Below are positions 1 through 12,723 of a stretch of 64,000 nt of DNA, one piece after another. How positions within the stretch are numbered: position 1 is the stretch's first letter; every line of letters begins with the position of its first letter. The notes beneath the pieces are model-generated. The model had not been told where the DNA came from. It saw only the letters and a program-made list of their open reading frames with translations, and did not search any database. The translations under genes and the position numbers were made by a program. The stretch lies in NCBI GenBank assembly GCA_018340805.1, contig JACMZG010001911.1, positions 48,741,702 through 48,805,701 of the forward strand. The letters run 5' to 3'. The stretch comes from Microvelia longipes (taxonomy: Eukaryota > Arthropoda > Insecta > Hemiptera > Veliidae).

Positions 1-489
1 CCCCTTCAGTAATTTTAGTAAATAAGTGTATTTTTTAGACCTCTAACTTTTTTAGAGGTCAAGTTGACGTATGATATACAAGAAAGGATGTGTTAGAGAT
101 GAGCATTCAAGGGTTAAACTAATTATTTGTTATAAGTATTCATTTATAATGAATTTGTTTAGATGAAATTTGCCATTTGTATTGAATTTAATTAATGTTC
201 ATTTTGTTTCCAAATACAGTCTTTTTTACACTGAAAGTATCTTGTGACACGCTGCCTATCCTATTTATTTTCCTATTTATTTACGCTGGTTATGGTTTAT
301 ACTATTACCAAAAAGTTAAAAATTTGTGAACAAATGAATAGAAAGCTTCGAGTATGATTCTTAGGTTCAGCACTCATCATAGGCGGACTTTAACATCACA
401 GGGGAGTTTACTTAATAAACTTAAGTAAAACTTAATTTTATTTATTTAAATTAAATTAAATAAACTATTTTATGTTTCTCTTAAGAGCT

Positions 490-654
490 CTTGCGTACTG
501 CTCTAGGGCCCTAAGGTATGTTAACGGCCCGAGGCCTTAGTCTTCCCTTTGTGACCTTTAAAGGCGTACCTTTGTGATCTTGCGTACTGCTCTAGGGCCC
601 TAAGGTATGTTAACGGCCCGAGGCCTTAGTCTTCCCTTTGTGACCTTTAAAGGC
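490..654 (+). repeat. Tandem duplication of a 76-bp G+C-rich segment
   Basis: 490-565 and 579-654 read as identical; both begin CTTGCGTACTGCTCTAGGGC and are separated by 13 bp. The segment contains palindromic AGGGCCCT. Confidence 0.9.
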
Positions 655-1049
655 CCAAGTATAAAGAGTAAGGCCCTAATGAACCGAAATTTAGGAAACA
701 AATTGAAAATATTTTTAAAAACATTAGTGTACTTTAAAAAAAATTGTCATTAGGAGCTCTTTAGGCCCTACCTTAGAGTATTGGGCCCCTGTGACCCTTG
801 TGGTATGAATATATAGTTAATATTTTTTTTTTTATTTTCGTAGTTTTTTTTCTTTAAGTTTATTTTTGGCTGAGAGGCCCAAGGAGGACTGCCGCCCTCC
901 CCCTCAATGGCCAATCCGCCCCTGACACTGTTAAGTTTTTCTGCGCTGTTTTAAAATAAAAAAAGGAAAAACGTCATTCCACAGATTGAAATCAGTTTAA
1001 CATTGCTTAATTTTGCTGCCGTTAGTAGATACATGAAAAAAATTATTGT

Positions 1050-1170
1050 TAAGTTAACAAAAGTATAAACACTGTAATTGGCCAATTTCCAAAAGTAAGT
1101 AATAACAAAGTACTAACTACAATAAACTTCAGATCAGGTTTATTCGATTCGCGGCAAAAAATAATAAGCA
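1050..1170 (+). repeat. Interspersed repeat, copy 1
   Basis: Reverse complement of 37842-37958, including GATCAGGTTTATTCGATTCG and AAGTAAGTAATAACAAAGTA. The family is unknown. Confidence 0.7.
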
Positions 1171-1289
1171 AACCGGGTTAACAACAACCTGGTTTTCAAA
1201 TACATATTATTCCGCTCGAGATGTAGATTGCTTACAAACATCCCCTTGAAATACACTCACACACACATGCATACACAGACACACACACC

Positions 1290-1302
<13 letters not shown>

Positions 1303-1371
<69 letters not shown>

Positions 1372-1378
1372 ATATACA
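1303..1378. repeat. (TA)n microsatellite
   Basis: Nearly pure TA array preceded by (CA)n. It borders the left end of the foldback element at 1374. Confidence 0.95.
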
Positions 1379-4300
1379 GGGTGGAACATTTCAGATGCAC
1401 ACCCCCTGCTAAAATGGTTAAAAAAATGGAGATAGAGAGTCGGAAAAAGTCTCCACCCCTAGGTAATCGACCTCAGTGACCTCAAATGTCATTATTTTTT
1501 CGGTAACTATTTGGCAAATATGGTAATTTTATTACCCGAAATGGTAATTCCTCGTTAACTTTAAAAAGTTAAATTGGAGCATACCATGGTATGAACATTT
1601 TTGAAAACAACATTATGTTTTGAGAAATTTTGTATCAATATCATAAAATTCCGGGAAATTTTCTACGACCTATTGTGTAACATACATACACACTTTTATT
1701 CTTGAAAATTGCCATATTTTTGGAACAACAAAATGCACACCCCCTGCTAAAATGGTTAGAAATGAAGATAGAGAGTCGGAAAAAGTCTCCACCCCTAGGT
1801 AATCGACCTCAGTGACCTCAAATATGTCATTATTTTTTCGGTAACTATTTGGCAAATATGGTAATTTTTACCCGAAATGGTAATTCCTCGTTAACTTTAA
1901 AAAAGTTAAATTGGAGCATACCATGATATGAACATTTTAAAACTACATTATGTTCTAAGAAATTTGATACCAATATCATAAAATTCCGGTAATTTTTCTA
2001 CAACCTATTGTGTAACATACATACACACTTTTATGCTTAAAAATTGCCATATTTTTGGAACAACAAAATGCACACCCCCCGCTAAAATGGTTAGAAATGG
2101 AGATAGAGAGTCGAAAAAAGTCTCCACCCCTAGGTAATCGACCTCAGTGACCTCAAATATGTCATTATTTTTTCGGTAACTATTTGGCAAATATGGTAAT
2201 TTTATTACCCGAAATGGTAATTCCTCGTTAACTTTAAAAAGTTAAATTGGAGCATACCATGATATGAACATTTTAAAAACTACATTATGTTCTAAGAAAT
2301 TTGATACCAATATCATAAAATTCCGGTAATGTTTCTACAACCTATTGTGTAACATACATACACACTTTTATGCTTGAAAATTGCCTTATTTTTGGAACAA
2401 CAAAATGCACACCCCCTGCTAAAATGGTTAAAAATGGAGATAGAGAGTCGAAAAAAGTCTCCACCCCTAGGTAATCGACCTCAGTGACCTCAAATATGTC
2501 ATTATTTTTTCGGTAACTATTTGGCAAATATGGTAATTTATTACCCGAAATGGTAATTCCTCGTAACATTAAAAAGTTAAATTGGAGCATACCATGATAT
2601 AAACATTTTTGAAAACTACATTATGTTCTAAGAAATTTGATACCAATATCATAAAATTCCGGTAATTTTTCTACAACCTATTGTGTAACATACATACACT
2701 CTTTTATTCTTGAAAATTGCCATATTTTTGGAACAACAAAATGCACACCCCCTGCTAAAATGGTTAAAAATGGAGATAGAGAGTCGGAAAAAGTCTCCAC
2801 CCCTAGGTAATCGACCTCAGTGACCTCAAATATGTCATTATTTTTTCGGTAACTATTTGGCAAATATGGTAATTTTATTACCCGAAATGGTAATTCCTCG
2901 TTAACTTTAAAAAGTTAAATTGGAGCATACCATGATATGAACATTTTTGAAAACAACATTATGGTTTGAGAAATTTGATACCAATATCATAAAATTCCGG
3001 TAATTTTTCTACAACCTATTGTGTAACATACATACACACTTTTATTCTTGAAAATTGCCATATTTTTGGAACAACAAAATGCACACCCCCTGCTAAAATG
3101 GTTAAAAATGGAGATAGAGAGTCGGAAAAAGTCTCCACCCCTAGGTAATCGACCTCAGTGACCTCAAATATGTCATTATTTTTTCGGTAACTATTTGGCA
3201 AATATGGTAATTTTATTACCCGAAATGGTAATTCCTCGTTAACTTTAAAAAGTTAAATTGGAGCATACCATGATATGAACATTTTTGAAAACAACATTAT
3301 GTTTTGAGAAATTTGATATCAATATCATAAAATTCCGGGAAATTTTCTACGACCTATTGTGTAACATACATGCATAGCAGATAGAGTAATAGATTAGAGA
3401 GTTAGAAATAAGTTTTTGAATAGATTATTTGGGGATGGGGGAGGGAGGGGGAGTTATAGATAGATGTGATATTTGAGATAGATTAGATAGTTATAAATAA
3501 CTTTTTGAGTAGATTTGGGGGGGGGGAGTAGATAGATGTCATATTTGACATAGATTAGATATTTTAAAATTTTTTGTATAGATTTGGGGGGGGAGTAGAT
3601 AGATGTCATATTTGAGATAGATTAGATAGTTATAAATTAGTTTTTGAATAGATTTGGGGGGAGTAGATAGATGTGAATTTGAGATAGATTAGATAGTTAT
3701 AAATAGTTTTGAAGATTTTGGGGGGGGGTGTAGATAGATGTGATATTTGAGATAGATTAGATAGTTATAAATTAGTTTTGAAGAGATTTGGGGGGGGGAG
3801 TAGATGGATAAGGTAAACTTTATAGATAGGTTAATAACTTTAGAATAATTAATAATTTAGGACTTAGATAGGATTTGAGGAGAGGTCCAGGATTACTAGA
3901 TACAAAAATATAGGAAAGGATTAAGAAATTTAGGTTATTCCAGGGAAGTGTTCAAAGTGTTGCCCATTTTCTTGCTGACATCGTCTGATTCTAAACCATT
4001 TTATAAAAATAAAAACACAACAAATTTATTCGAACATAATAAATTTATTCTTCAAGAGTTAATAATATGTAAGTTACTAGTAAGAATAAATTTATTACCC
4101 CTTCTTGCAATTTTTCAAACATAACAGTGTGTATGTATGTTACAAAATAGGTCGTAGAAAAATTACCGGAATTTTATGATATTGAAATCAAATTTCTCAA
4201 AACATAATGTAGTTTTCAAAAATGTTCATATCATGTATGCTCCAATTTAACTTTTTAAAGTTACCGAGAATTACCATTTCGGGTAATAAAAACCATATTT

Positions 4301-5434
4301 GCCAAATAGTTACCAAAAAAAATTACATATTTGTGGTCACTGAGGTCGATTATCTAGGGGTAGAGACTTTTCCGACTCTCTATCTCCATTTTTAACCATT
4401 TTAGCAGGGGGTGTGCATTTTGTTGTTCCAAAAATATGGCAATTTTCAAGAATAAAAGAGTGTATGTATGTTACACAATAGGTTGTAGAAAAATTACCGG
4501 AATTTTGATATTGGTATCAAATTTCTTAGAACATAATGTAGTTTTCAAAAATGTTTATATCATGGTATGCTCCAATTTAACTTTTTAATGTTAACGAGGA
4601 ATTACCATTTCGGGTAATAAAATTACCATATTTGCCAAATAGTTACCGAAAAAAAATGACATATTTGAGGTCACTGAGGTCGATTACCTAGGGGTGGAGA
4701 CTTTTTTCGACTCTCTATCTCCATTTTTAACCATTTTAGCAGGGGGTGTGCATTTTGTTGTTCCAAAAATAAGGCAATTTTCAAGCATAAAAGTGTGTAT
4801 GTATGTTACACAATAGGTTGTAGAAACATTACCGGAATTTATGATATTGGTATCAAATTTCTTAGAACATAATGTAGTTTTAAACATGTCATATCATGGT
4901 ATGCTCCAATTTAACTTTTTAAAGTTAACGAGGAATTACCATTTCGGGTAATAAAATTACCATATTTGCCAAATAGTTACCGAAAAAATAATGACATATT
5001 TGAGGTCACTGAGGTCGATTACCTAGGGGTGGAGACTTTTTCGACTCTCTATCTCCATTTCTAACCATTTTAGCGGGGTGTGCATTTTGTGTTCCAAAAA
5101 ATATGGCAATTTTAAGCATAAAAGTGTGTATGTATGTTACACAATAGGTTGTAGAAAAATTACCGGAATTTTATGATATTGGTATCAAATTTCTTAGAAC
5201 ATAATGTAGTTTTTAAAAATGTTCATATCATGGTATGCTCCAATTTAACTTTTTAAAGTTAACGAGGAATTACCATTTCGGGTAATAAAATTACCATATT
5301 TGCCAAATAGTACCGAAAAAAATAATGACATATTTGAGGTCACTGAGGTCGATTACTAGGGGTGGAGACTTTTTCCGACTCTCTATCTCCATTTTTAACC
5401 ATTTAGCAGGGGGTGTGCATCTGAAATGTTCCAC

Positions 5435-5439
<5 letters not shown>
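1374..5439. mobile_element. Foldback-like element with arms built of ~336-bp tandem units
   Basis: Left arm: six head-to-tail units on the plus strand, with the GCACACC motif at 1398, 1735, 2070, 2407, 2743 and 3081 (period 335-338). Right arm: four units plus a partial one in inverse orientation (same motif near 4415, 4747, 5080 and 5415). The outer ends are inverted (TACAGGGTGGAACATTTCAG at the left; its near complement ends at 5439) and both abut (TA)n. Long inverted arms made of tandem repeats are known from Foldback-type elements, and a CAGGGTG end beside TA is common for Tc1/mariner-like MITEs. The repeated minus-strand open frames of 61 aa in each unit are by-products of repetition. 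No transposase is present. Confidence 0.75.
3380..3810 (+). repeat. G-rich minisatellite at the centre of the foldback element
   Basis: About six or seven degenerate units of roughly 60-70 bp, each with AGATAGATTAGATAGTTATA followed by TTTGGGGGGG runs of 7-12 G. The strand asymmetry (all G on the plus strand) is marked. Confidence 0.85.

Positions 5440-5506
<67 letters not shown>
5438..5506. repeat. (TA)n microsatellite
   Basis: Nearly pure TA array bordering the right end of the foldback element. Confidence 0.95.
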
Positions 5507-5507
<1 letters not shown>

Positions 5508-5772
5508 TTGCCTTTTTCCATTTGTCATTAATTTGCAGATTGTTCCTAACCTAGCTTTAGTAGCATCTTAGGCAACTGCAAACTAAAGGATTTTTATTTT
5601 ATTTTTATGTTTCACTTTAATTTCTTAGTATTTAAGTAGATTAGGCGTCATTTAAGTTGAACATGATGTACTTTGAAATTTCTACATTCTTCTTAAAATG
5701 CATGTAATAAAAATGTGTATTTAATAAATGGAGCATGCAGTTGCAATTGCTCGAAAAAAAACATACACACAC

Positions 5773-5776
<4 letters not shown>

Positions 5777-5845
<69 letters not shown>
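5777..5845. repeat. (TA)n microsatellite
   Basis: Nearly pure TA array with one phase break. The flanks 5507-5776 and 5846-6424 hold no recognisable gene. Confidence 0.95.
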
Positions 5846-6424
5846 ACACTTTCGGCTGCCCACAATAATCGGTTAATTTTTTTATTACTTTAACCTTTTT
5901 GCATTAAAATTATATATTTGCATTTTTCCACGAAAAAATGAACTTAAAAAGGAATTGGCTTTTTTACCTTGGGCAGTTGTTTCGAGGTTTCAGCATAAAA
6001 AGCAGGAACTGGTATACAGTTTAGCACCTTGCAAGACATGACTATATCCCGTTAGTACCAGAACTAAAGGGTCCCAAATATATGTCTCAACGATCCTGCA
6101 TTTGGACCAAACATTTTTTTTTCATAAGTTCAAAAATTTAGTTATAATGATATGAAGCATTTCTCTCAATTCTCTCGAAGAAGTTTATTTTAGTCGAAAA
6201 TTATTTAAAGTGGAACGGTTCATATAATGAAAAATCGAATATTCCGATCCAATCAGACGCTACAACATTCCGACCTATTTGTACGCTAATACTTCAAAAA
6301 TAGTTTTTCTAAACCTATTGTATCGTGGTCAGTGACGTCTGAAACGGTTTCGATCACACTGCCTGGTTTCAATTCTCGCCACTCGAGTCACCTAATTAGC
6401 AATTTTATGTATGGATATTAATTT
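5846..6424. other. AT-rich flank upstream of ELOVL-A
   Basis: No exon or repeat family recognised. The 3' end runs into the conserved 5' flank of ELOVL-A. Confidence 0.4.
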
Positions 6425-6597
6425 ATGGATGCAGTTTATTACGTCAGTGAGACCTTCAGGGAAAAACAGAAACCTTTATTTACAATAAAGAATATATTAA
6501 ACCATCTGTGAAATATTATTCAGTTTTTAGTTGAACCATGTGCTTTTCAGAGACCAGTTTCTTTTTGTTTTAAATGTGTTAATTAGTATAATACATA
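6425..6597 (+). promoter_or_regulatory. Conserved 5' flank / 5' UTR of ELOVL-A
   Basis: This stretch aligns with 47640-47809 upstream of copy B: both contain ACGTCAGTRAGACCTT, a shared AACCTTT..ACAATRAAGAATA block and a TTCAGTTT block. Conservation of non-coding sequence directly upstream of both starts suggests promoter and 5' UTR retained since the duplication. No TATA box is assigned. Confidence 0.45.
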
Positions 6598-6640
6598 ATG
6601 GATGAAGCAAATCTAGAACCAAGAATGCAAGAAATTAGAG
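6598..6640 (+). CDS. ELOVL-A coding exon 1
   Basis: ATG at 6598 followed by 14 codons plus one base (phase 1), encoding MDEANLEPRMQEIR, with donor GTACTA at 6641. The start is supported by copy B, which has the same 43-nt exon (MDEVNLKPNMPDKI) and the same phase. This is the short cytosolic N-terminus. Confidence 0.82.
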
Positions 6641-9600
6641 GTACTACATCAGTAATTTTCAAATATTAATAATTTTTTTGTGAAGTTTAATAAATTCTTA
6701 TATTGATTCAAATTTTAAGTACATTTTAAGATGACAATGGTCAACAACGAATGTTGATGATCTCTTTTTTTCACCGAGATTTTTTGTGAATATATACTGT
6801 ACTAGGTATACAAACTCTTCAGTGTTATCTACCACATCTTCATTAACTTACTTAGACTCAGCATTCGCTGGACATTATATTTGACCAATTTATTAAGAAT
6901 CTATATTTTTTTTTACTTTTCTTCACCAATATCCTAAAGAAAGTATAAAGAAAAGTATTATGTTCTCCCTATAAAAATTCAAAACGGATGATTCATTGTA
7001 ATTATAGAATTTCCATGAAGTTTTAAGAGGTTTTATTATGCTGTTTGTGAGTCACGCATAACTTCCACTGTGTTTATGCTAGAGTGTTGTAACTTGGCAC
7101 ACAAAATGAGGTATGAGTGCTTAGAAGTTATTAGAAATTTAAAAAAAAAGTCTTTTAAAATCGAAAATTTGACCGGTAGAGTTGAAATTAAACACAAATG
7201 TTCATATATGTGGTAAAATGCCGCATAAATATTTAATTAACAAATATATGGTACATAAATAAAATAAAAAGCTTATATTCCTATAAAGAAATATAGGAAT
7301 AAAAAAAACTAGGAAGCCAAGTATGAGGTTGGGTTTTAAATCTTAACAACGTAAACGTACTTAACGTCATTATTTTTATATAGTCTAGGAGCCGCACCTG
7401 AAAAAATGTGACTCATTTTGTACTACTTTAAATCAAATGTTTCTGAAAATATACCTTTAATTATAAAGAAAAAATTTAGTCTGCCTATCCAGAGTGATAT
7501 TGCGATATATATTATATATGATGTACCCTTCATATAATTGCGCATGGTCAAAATTTTATAAAATTGCACTAATTTCAATATTCTTGAAATAAATGGTTTT
7601 CCGTAGGTCTTGTGCAAAATATGAAGAGACCATTTTTGAAAGGTGATAAAATCTTCTATAAAACGAGTGTTTAATCATCAAAATCAAAATCATGGCTACA
7701 ACCAATGTTATGGCTCTTATAAAAACACACAACAAATTGGTAATTTATGCTAAGTCAATCCCTTTGAAAAAAAATAGTGTCTTATTGTACGTTTTTTGGC
7801 CATTTACCAACTGTCATAACTCAAGTTTTGCTATACGATTTTTATGGAAAAAATACTTGTTTTATAGGAAATTTTATCAACCTAAAAAAGGAGCTTTCAT
7901 GCTTTACTCACAGCCTACAGGAAACCACTTATTGCTAGAAAACTGGAATTTGGGCGATTTTCTAATATTTTGATCGAGCGCATTCTTATGAAGGGCTCCA
8001 CTATGGGTAGGCAGGCTATGCTTTTCCTTCATAATTCAAGGTATATTTTCCAAAAATTTTGGTTTAAAGTAGTACAAAATTAATCACATTTTTTAGGTCT
8101 GGCTATTGGATTAATAGATGTACACTAACTTAATCATATAAAATACAATTGTGTGAAGACATCTAGGACATGTATCAAGCTAAATGCAATGATACATCGG
8201 GGAACTGGTCAATGATTCGACATTCGTCATCATTGATGGCTCGACATAACGTCATGTTCCACTCTGTTTCGTTACGTCTAACTCATTAGGGTACTGACAG
8301 AGTCTAAACTCACTCTGAACTTTAATTGAAATTCAGAGGAATTCAATGTGAAGTATTATCAACGTCTAACAATACTTAACGTACTCAAAATATCACTCTA
8401 AAAACTTGTATTCCGTGTACTTAATCTTACATCAGTAGGGTGCTTTTATTTTATATTTTTATTTTGCTCATCTATTTTATAGTTTACGAGCAGTGCTACC
8501 CGAGCTTCGCTCGGCAAATAGTTTACTTATGAAACAACCAATTTTTAATTATTCCCTTGAGGACTACAAAAAAAGAAGTTATTAAGAGCAAGAAAATTCA
8601 TCGTTTAAGATGTTTTTGTCATTCCAGCGATTCTTCGCTGAGTTAATTATAGAAATATTCTTTCCTATATCTCATTATATAACAAATATTAATTAATTAA
8701 TAACATGCAGATATATTTGCATAGCTTCCAAAATCATTTTTTAATAATATAATTATACGTCATGCAAAAAAACTGGTTCTTATGTAAATTGAATATATTT
8801 AAAACAAAGTTAGTTGTTTCTTTATTATACAAATTATATCAATTATTTATGAAGCTTGGTAGCATGATCATTAAAATTGGTTTTTAGATGAGACTCAGAA
8901 AATAATTATTTTATCCTAAAAGTGCTTTAAGTAAAATAATATCTATATAGTCATGATTTATCAAGTTAATTCCTAGCTGTAATCTATACCCTATATTATT
9001 AAGGAACAGATCTTTATAAGCGTAGAATGTGTCTATTCTGACATATGAGTAGTTGTTTAAAGTTAAGTCACGATCCGTCAATTAGATTCTAAGCTGTAAC
9101 AACTCAAAATTTTGTTTACACTACGCCTATAATTTTAGAACACACAATAGTATGATGTTCGGTACATAAATATTATTATTTACATTATTTTAGACAAAAA
9201 TGGTGTTCATTGTGATCAGTCAATAGTATAGTTGAAAGTTAAATCAAGTTTTATCTTTCAGATGTTTCAGCTTTGAACATTTTTACACTTACCCCTATAA
9301 TTATTTCAAAAAAGATCTTAATGTAAAATGTATCCTGAGCCATGAGTATTTTAAGTTTAAAGTTTAGTCAAGATCTATCAATTAGATTCCGAGCTGTAAG
9401 TAATTAAATTTTATTTCCTTTCACTAACTACCGATTGATATTTGAGAATGTACCTCGATGAATCATTAAGTATGGTCATTCTGACCCATGAGTCGTCTAA
9501 AAGTAAAGTTAAATCGGAAGCCATCGATTAGATTCTGCGCTGTAAGCATTTAAAACTTATTTTTTAAACTAATATTCTTTTGTTATTTGTGAACAAATTT

Positions 9601-10143
9601 CGATAAGACAACAATATCAAGATCAAGATCAAGATCATAAATATTTCATTTATGATCTATGAGTCGTCTAAGTGTAGAATTTAGTCAAGAATCGATTATA
9701 CGCTAGATTAGATTTATACGCTTTTCTTGTAAATTTCTCATTTTATTATTTAGTTTATTGTCTTGTATATAATTGATCAGTATGCTGCGTATGTAGCAAC
9801 TTATTGTAAATTAGCAACCTCATATTGTACTTTTTTATAAATATATTATATTTCTCTCTTTAATCTGTATGAACTTAGAATTTTGTGTTGGACTAAACCC
9901 ATATAATTTTTGAAGGGACCTTGAAGAGACTTAAAAGGTGACCACTCGACCCATGAGCATTCGAAGTTTAAAGTTTAGTTGATTCAAGTTCTATCAATTA
10001 AATTCGGAGCTATAAGCACTCAAAAAAAGAATTTTACGCTAATCCCCTATGTTATTATTATTAACATAGGGAGAAGTAGGTTATGATTCCTTCTGATATA
10101 TAGTTAATCTAAGTTTAAAGCTTGGTCTAGATCCTTTATATAT

Positions 10144-10190
<47 letters not shown>

Positions 10191-12656
10191 TATATATATA
10201 TATATATATATGCGTGTGTTTGTTTATTGCAGCACCTATAGTTATATACACCATATAGAACTTAATTTTTGTGCCAATTTAAATTAAAATTGGATCAGCT
10301 GTCGTGTGTGCACAAAAAATTGTGTACATCCATGTATTTACATGTATACATATTTTTTTGGATCTGTAGGCACTGTAAATGTTTACATTCGATCAAAAAA
10401 AGTGTTAAATTTTTGGTTCATGCAATGCTACTCCCACCTTTTTTGGGATAGGGAGGCAAAATATTTACATTTTAATATATAAACCTAAAATTGACATGTG
10501 AAGGTGTGGTAGGTTTTAAAATTTATTTATATTTGTTTTTTGTTACAGATTATGTAGAAGGGAGTATCATTTATCAATTCCCATGGTTAGGATTAGTCAT
10601 AACAATATTTTATTTAATATTAGTAAAAAAAATATTACCTTATTATATGAAAAATAGGCCACCTTATCAACTTAAAACAATTCTAAAGATATATAATCTT
10701 TATCAAATATACATCTGTTCTTACATAGTTATAACAGTAAGTATACAATTTATTGGTAATAATCAATTCAAAATAGAGTGACACTGCACATTTTGGCAAA
10801 TTTTCATTACAATATGACGTTTATTAGGTCGTTAAAAAGATGGATGTGTTTTAACTTTCCATATAACGAAAGCCAATAATAGAAAAACTGCTATGACATT
10901 TTATTAAAATAAAATTTATGGCCGAGGTTTGCAAGTTGGGCGAATTCCCTTTGGATGCCTGCTTTCGCGCCAAATAATTGTATTATAATATGTTTTGACA
11001 ATTATTAAGGAAAATAATACCCTCTACTTCATCTACCAACTATATTTCGACCACACTTCTGGAGTATTTTGCTTAATTTTCTGATTTATGCTTCATAATC
11101 TAAGCAGTGGCATTACTTATCGTTACTTATTTCTTTCTGCATTTTCAAAGGAAATGCGCATATTTATCTCATTGCTTATACAAAGTTATGTTCATTATCC
11201 AAACTTAGCAGTGCAAAACGTTATTTGCACTTATTTAAACCTAAGGATATGCTTAAACCTTAAGGTTTATAGGTCAAAAAAAGGCATTAAGATAGGTTTT
11301 AGGTAATTTATTATAAAATAAAAACAAATTGAGTAACAATTATTAATGCTATTGTTCAAGTTAAAAAGCATGAACCAGACACTTAAGGAAACTTTTTGGT
11401 TTTTTCTTATGCTCGAGTGCATTTCTAATTAATAAAATCTCAAATTCGACATTCCTACGCTAAACTCGGAGCGAAAAACTAAGCTGGTGAACGATAGTTT
11501 TATATGTTTACGCACCTGTAGCCTAAACTTCTGAACACATTTTGATGTATGGGAGCTTTTTGGAATTGCCTTATGCTCGTGTGCAGTCCTACCTGATGAA
11601 TTCTCAAATTCGAGAATTTGATTTGTCATTATTGCTGCAATAATGACAACTAGGGAAATAGCAAGATATTTCCCTACTTTTTTGACCAAATACTTGACAA
11701 GGAGTTTTTTTACCACGCAAGTGCTTTTTGGTAAGATAAATGCTATATTAAGGGCGTTTAAGCTGAAGCAGCTGTTGGTCCACGCATATAGTCTAAAACT
11801 GAACGCAGGACTATGCCAAAGAATGCGCTGAAGAAGGGATGGAAATAGCTTCAAGAACTTCAATGTTCAACCATCAAAAAATATTTATACAATGATTCGA
11901 TTTATCAGATGTTGAATCTCCTCTATTTCTTTTCACATTTCCAAGTGTCTATCACTTAACTTATCTAGATTATATTGTGATTCGGCAAAGTCGTGTAATT
12001 TAGATTGAGGGTCACAAGAAAAGTTGTTGAATTTAGATTGCACAGATTTAGTAAGGTAATTTACCCACTATGCTTTGAGCAATCTATCATTAAATAATGT
12101 CTTGAAGGTTTAATAACATTAATATATTAACTTTGTTTATAGGGTTATACGAGTAATTCATATAGTTGCTTTATCAAAAACCATTGTCAGGTGATACCAA
12201 CTTCATCAGCATGCTTTAATGACGTAAGTTACATTAATATAAATAAGATAAAAGTGACCATAGTCAGAAAGACATGAACGATGATTTTCTCATTGGTGAT
12301 GTTTGTCTAATGGTAAAAACTTCTCTAAGAACAGGGAGAAGTCCATTGTACACAAAAACAGCAGTTGTTACAGTGATAAGCTCGGGGTCTGCCTAATACC
12401 AACTTTTTTTCACGAAACTTCAAGATCTTACCCTGGAACCATTCAAATCAAAATCATGACCGATGATAACCGTGCTGTATTTGACTACCGAATACAGCCT
12501 TTTGGGGGAAAGGCGACAAAAATTTTGAAAACTTAGAGAGTTAGAAAGAATCTGCCCCTAGAGCTGGGGTTTCAAATCCTTTAAAGATCGCCAAAGATAT
12601 AAAAAAAATCGTTAATGGGATAAGTGTCGAGGCGGAAGTTGGACCGGAAGTGTGCC

Positions 12657-12723
<67 letters not shown>

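Larger units (their letters stand above)
1..1370. other. Left flank: AT-rich DNA with transposon remnants, no gene seen
   Basis: No coding exon is recognisable. The strand-reversed motif near 868-930 (minus strand begins CAGGGGCGGATTGGCC) resembles the CAGGGGCGGA termini common in hAT-type elements. A degraded inverted partner (AGGCGGACTT) lies near 376. The interval between holds a 76-bp direct duplication. 1050-1170 is an interspersed repeat whose inverted copy is at 37842-37958. Confidence 0.5.

Noticed and set aside
1228..1479. Open frames rich in Tyr-Ile repeats over (TA)n arrays (also 5291-5531, 5641-5865, 37950-38354, 60569-61350)
   Set aside because: They are translations of microsatellite DNA without domains or splice context.
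1670..3201. Five similar 61-82-aa minus-strand frames, and one in the inverted arm
   Set aside because: Each lies once per tandem unit of the foldback arm; conservation comes from DNA repetition, not from coding.
1398..3367. Tandem array considered as CRISPR
   Set aside because: Units are ~336 bp, directly adjoining and in a eukaryotic context, with no short repeat/spacer alternation.
7692..7973. 93-codon frame in ELOVL-A intron 1
   Set aside because: It lies inside an AT-rich MITE-like element and has no recognisable domain or leader.
10491..10781. Longer open frames extending over ELOVL exons (also 15253-15651, 55719-55961, 57948-58193, 58514-58750, 60086-60457)
   Set aside because: Only the spliced exon parts match the elongase family; the rest is intron.
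11429..11863. 144-codon minus-strand frame in ELOVL-A intron 2
   Set aside because: It spans imperfect palindromes, has no domain, and the corresponding intron of copy B does not keep it.
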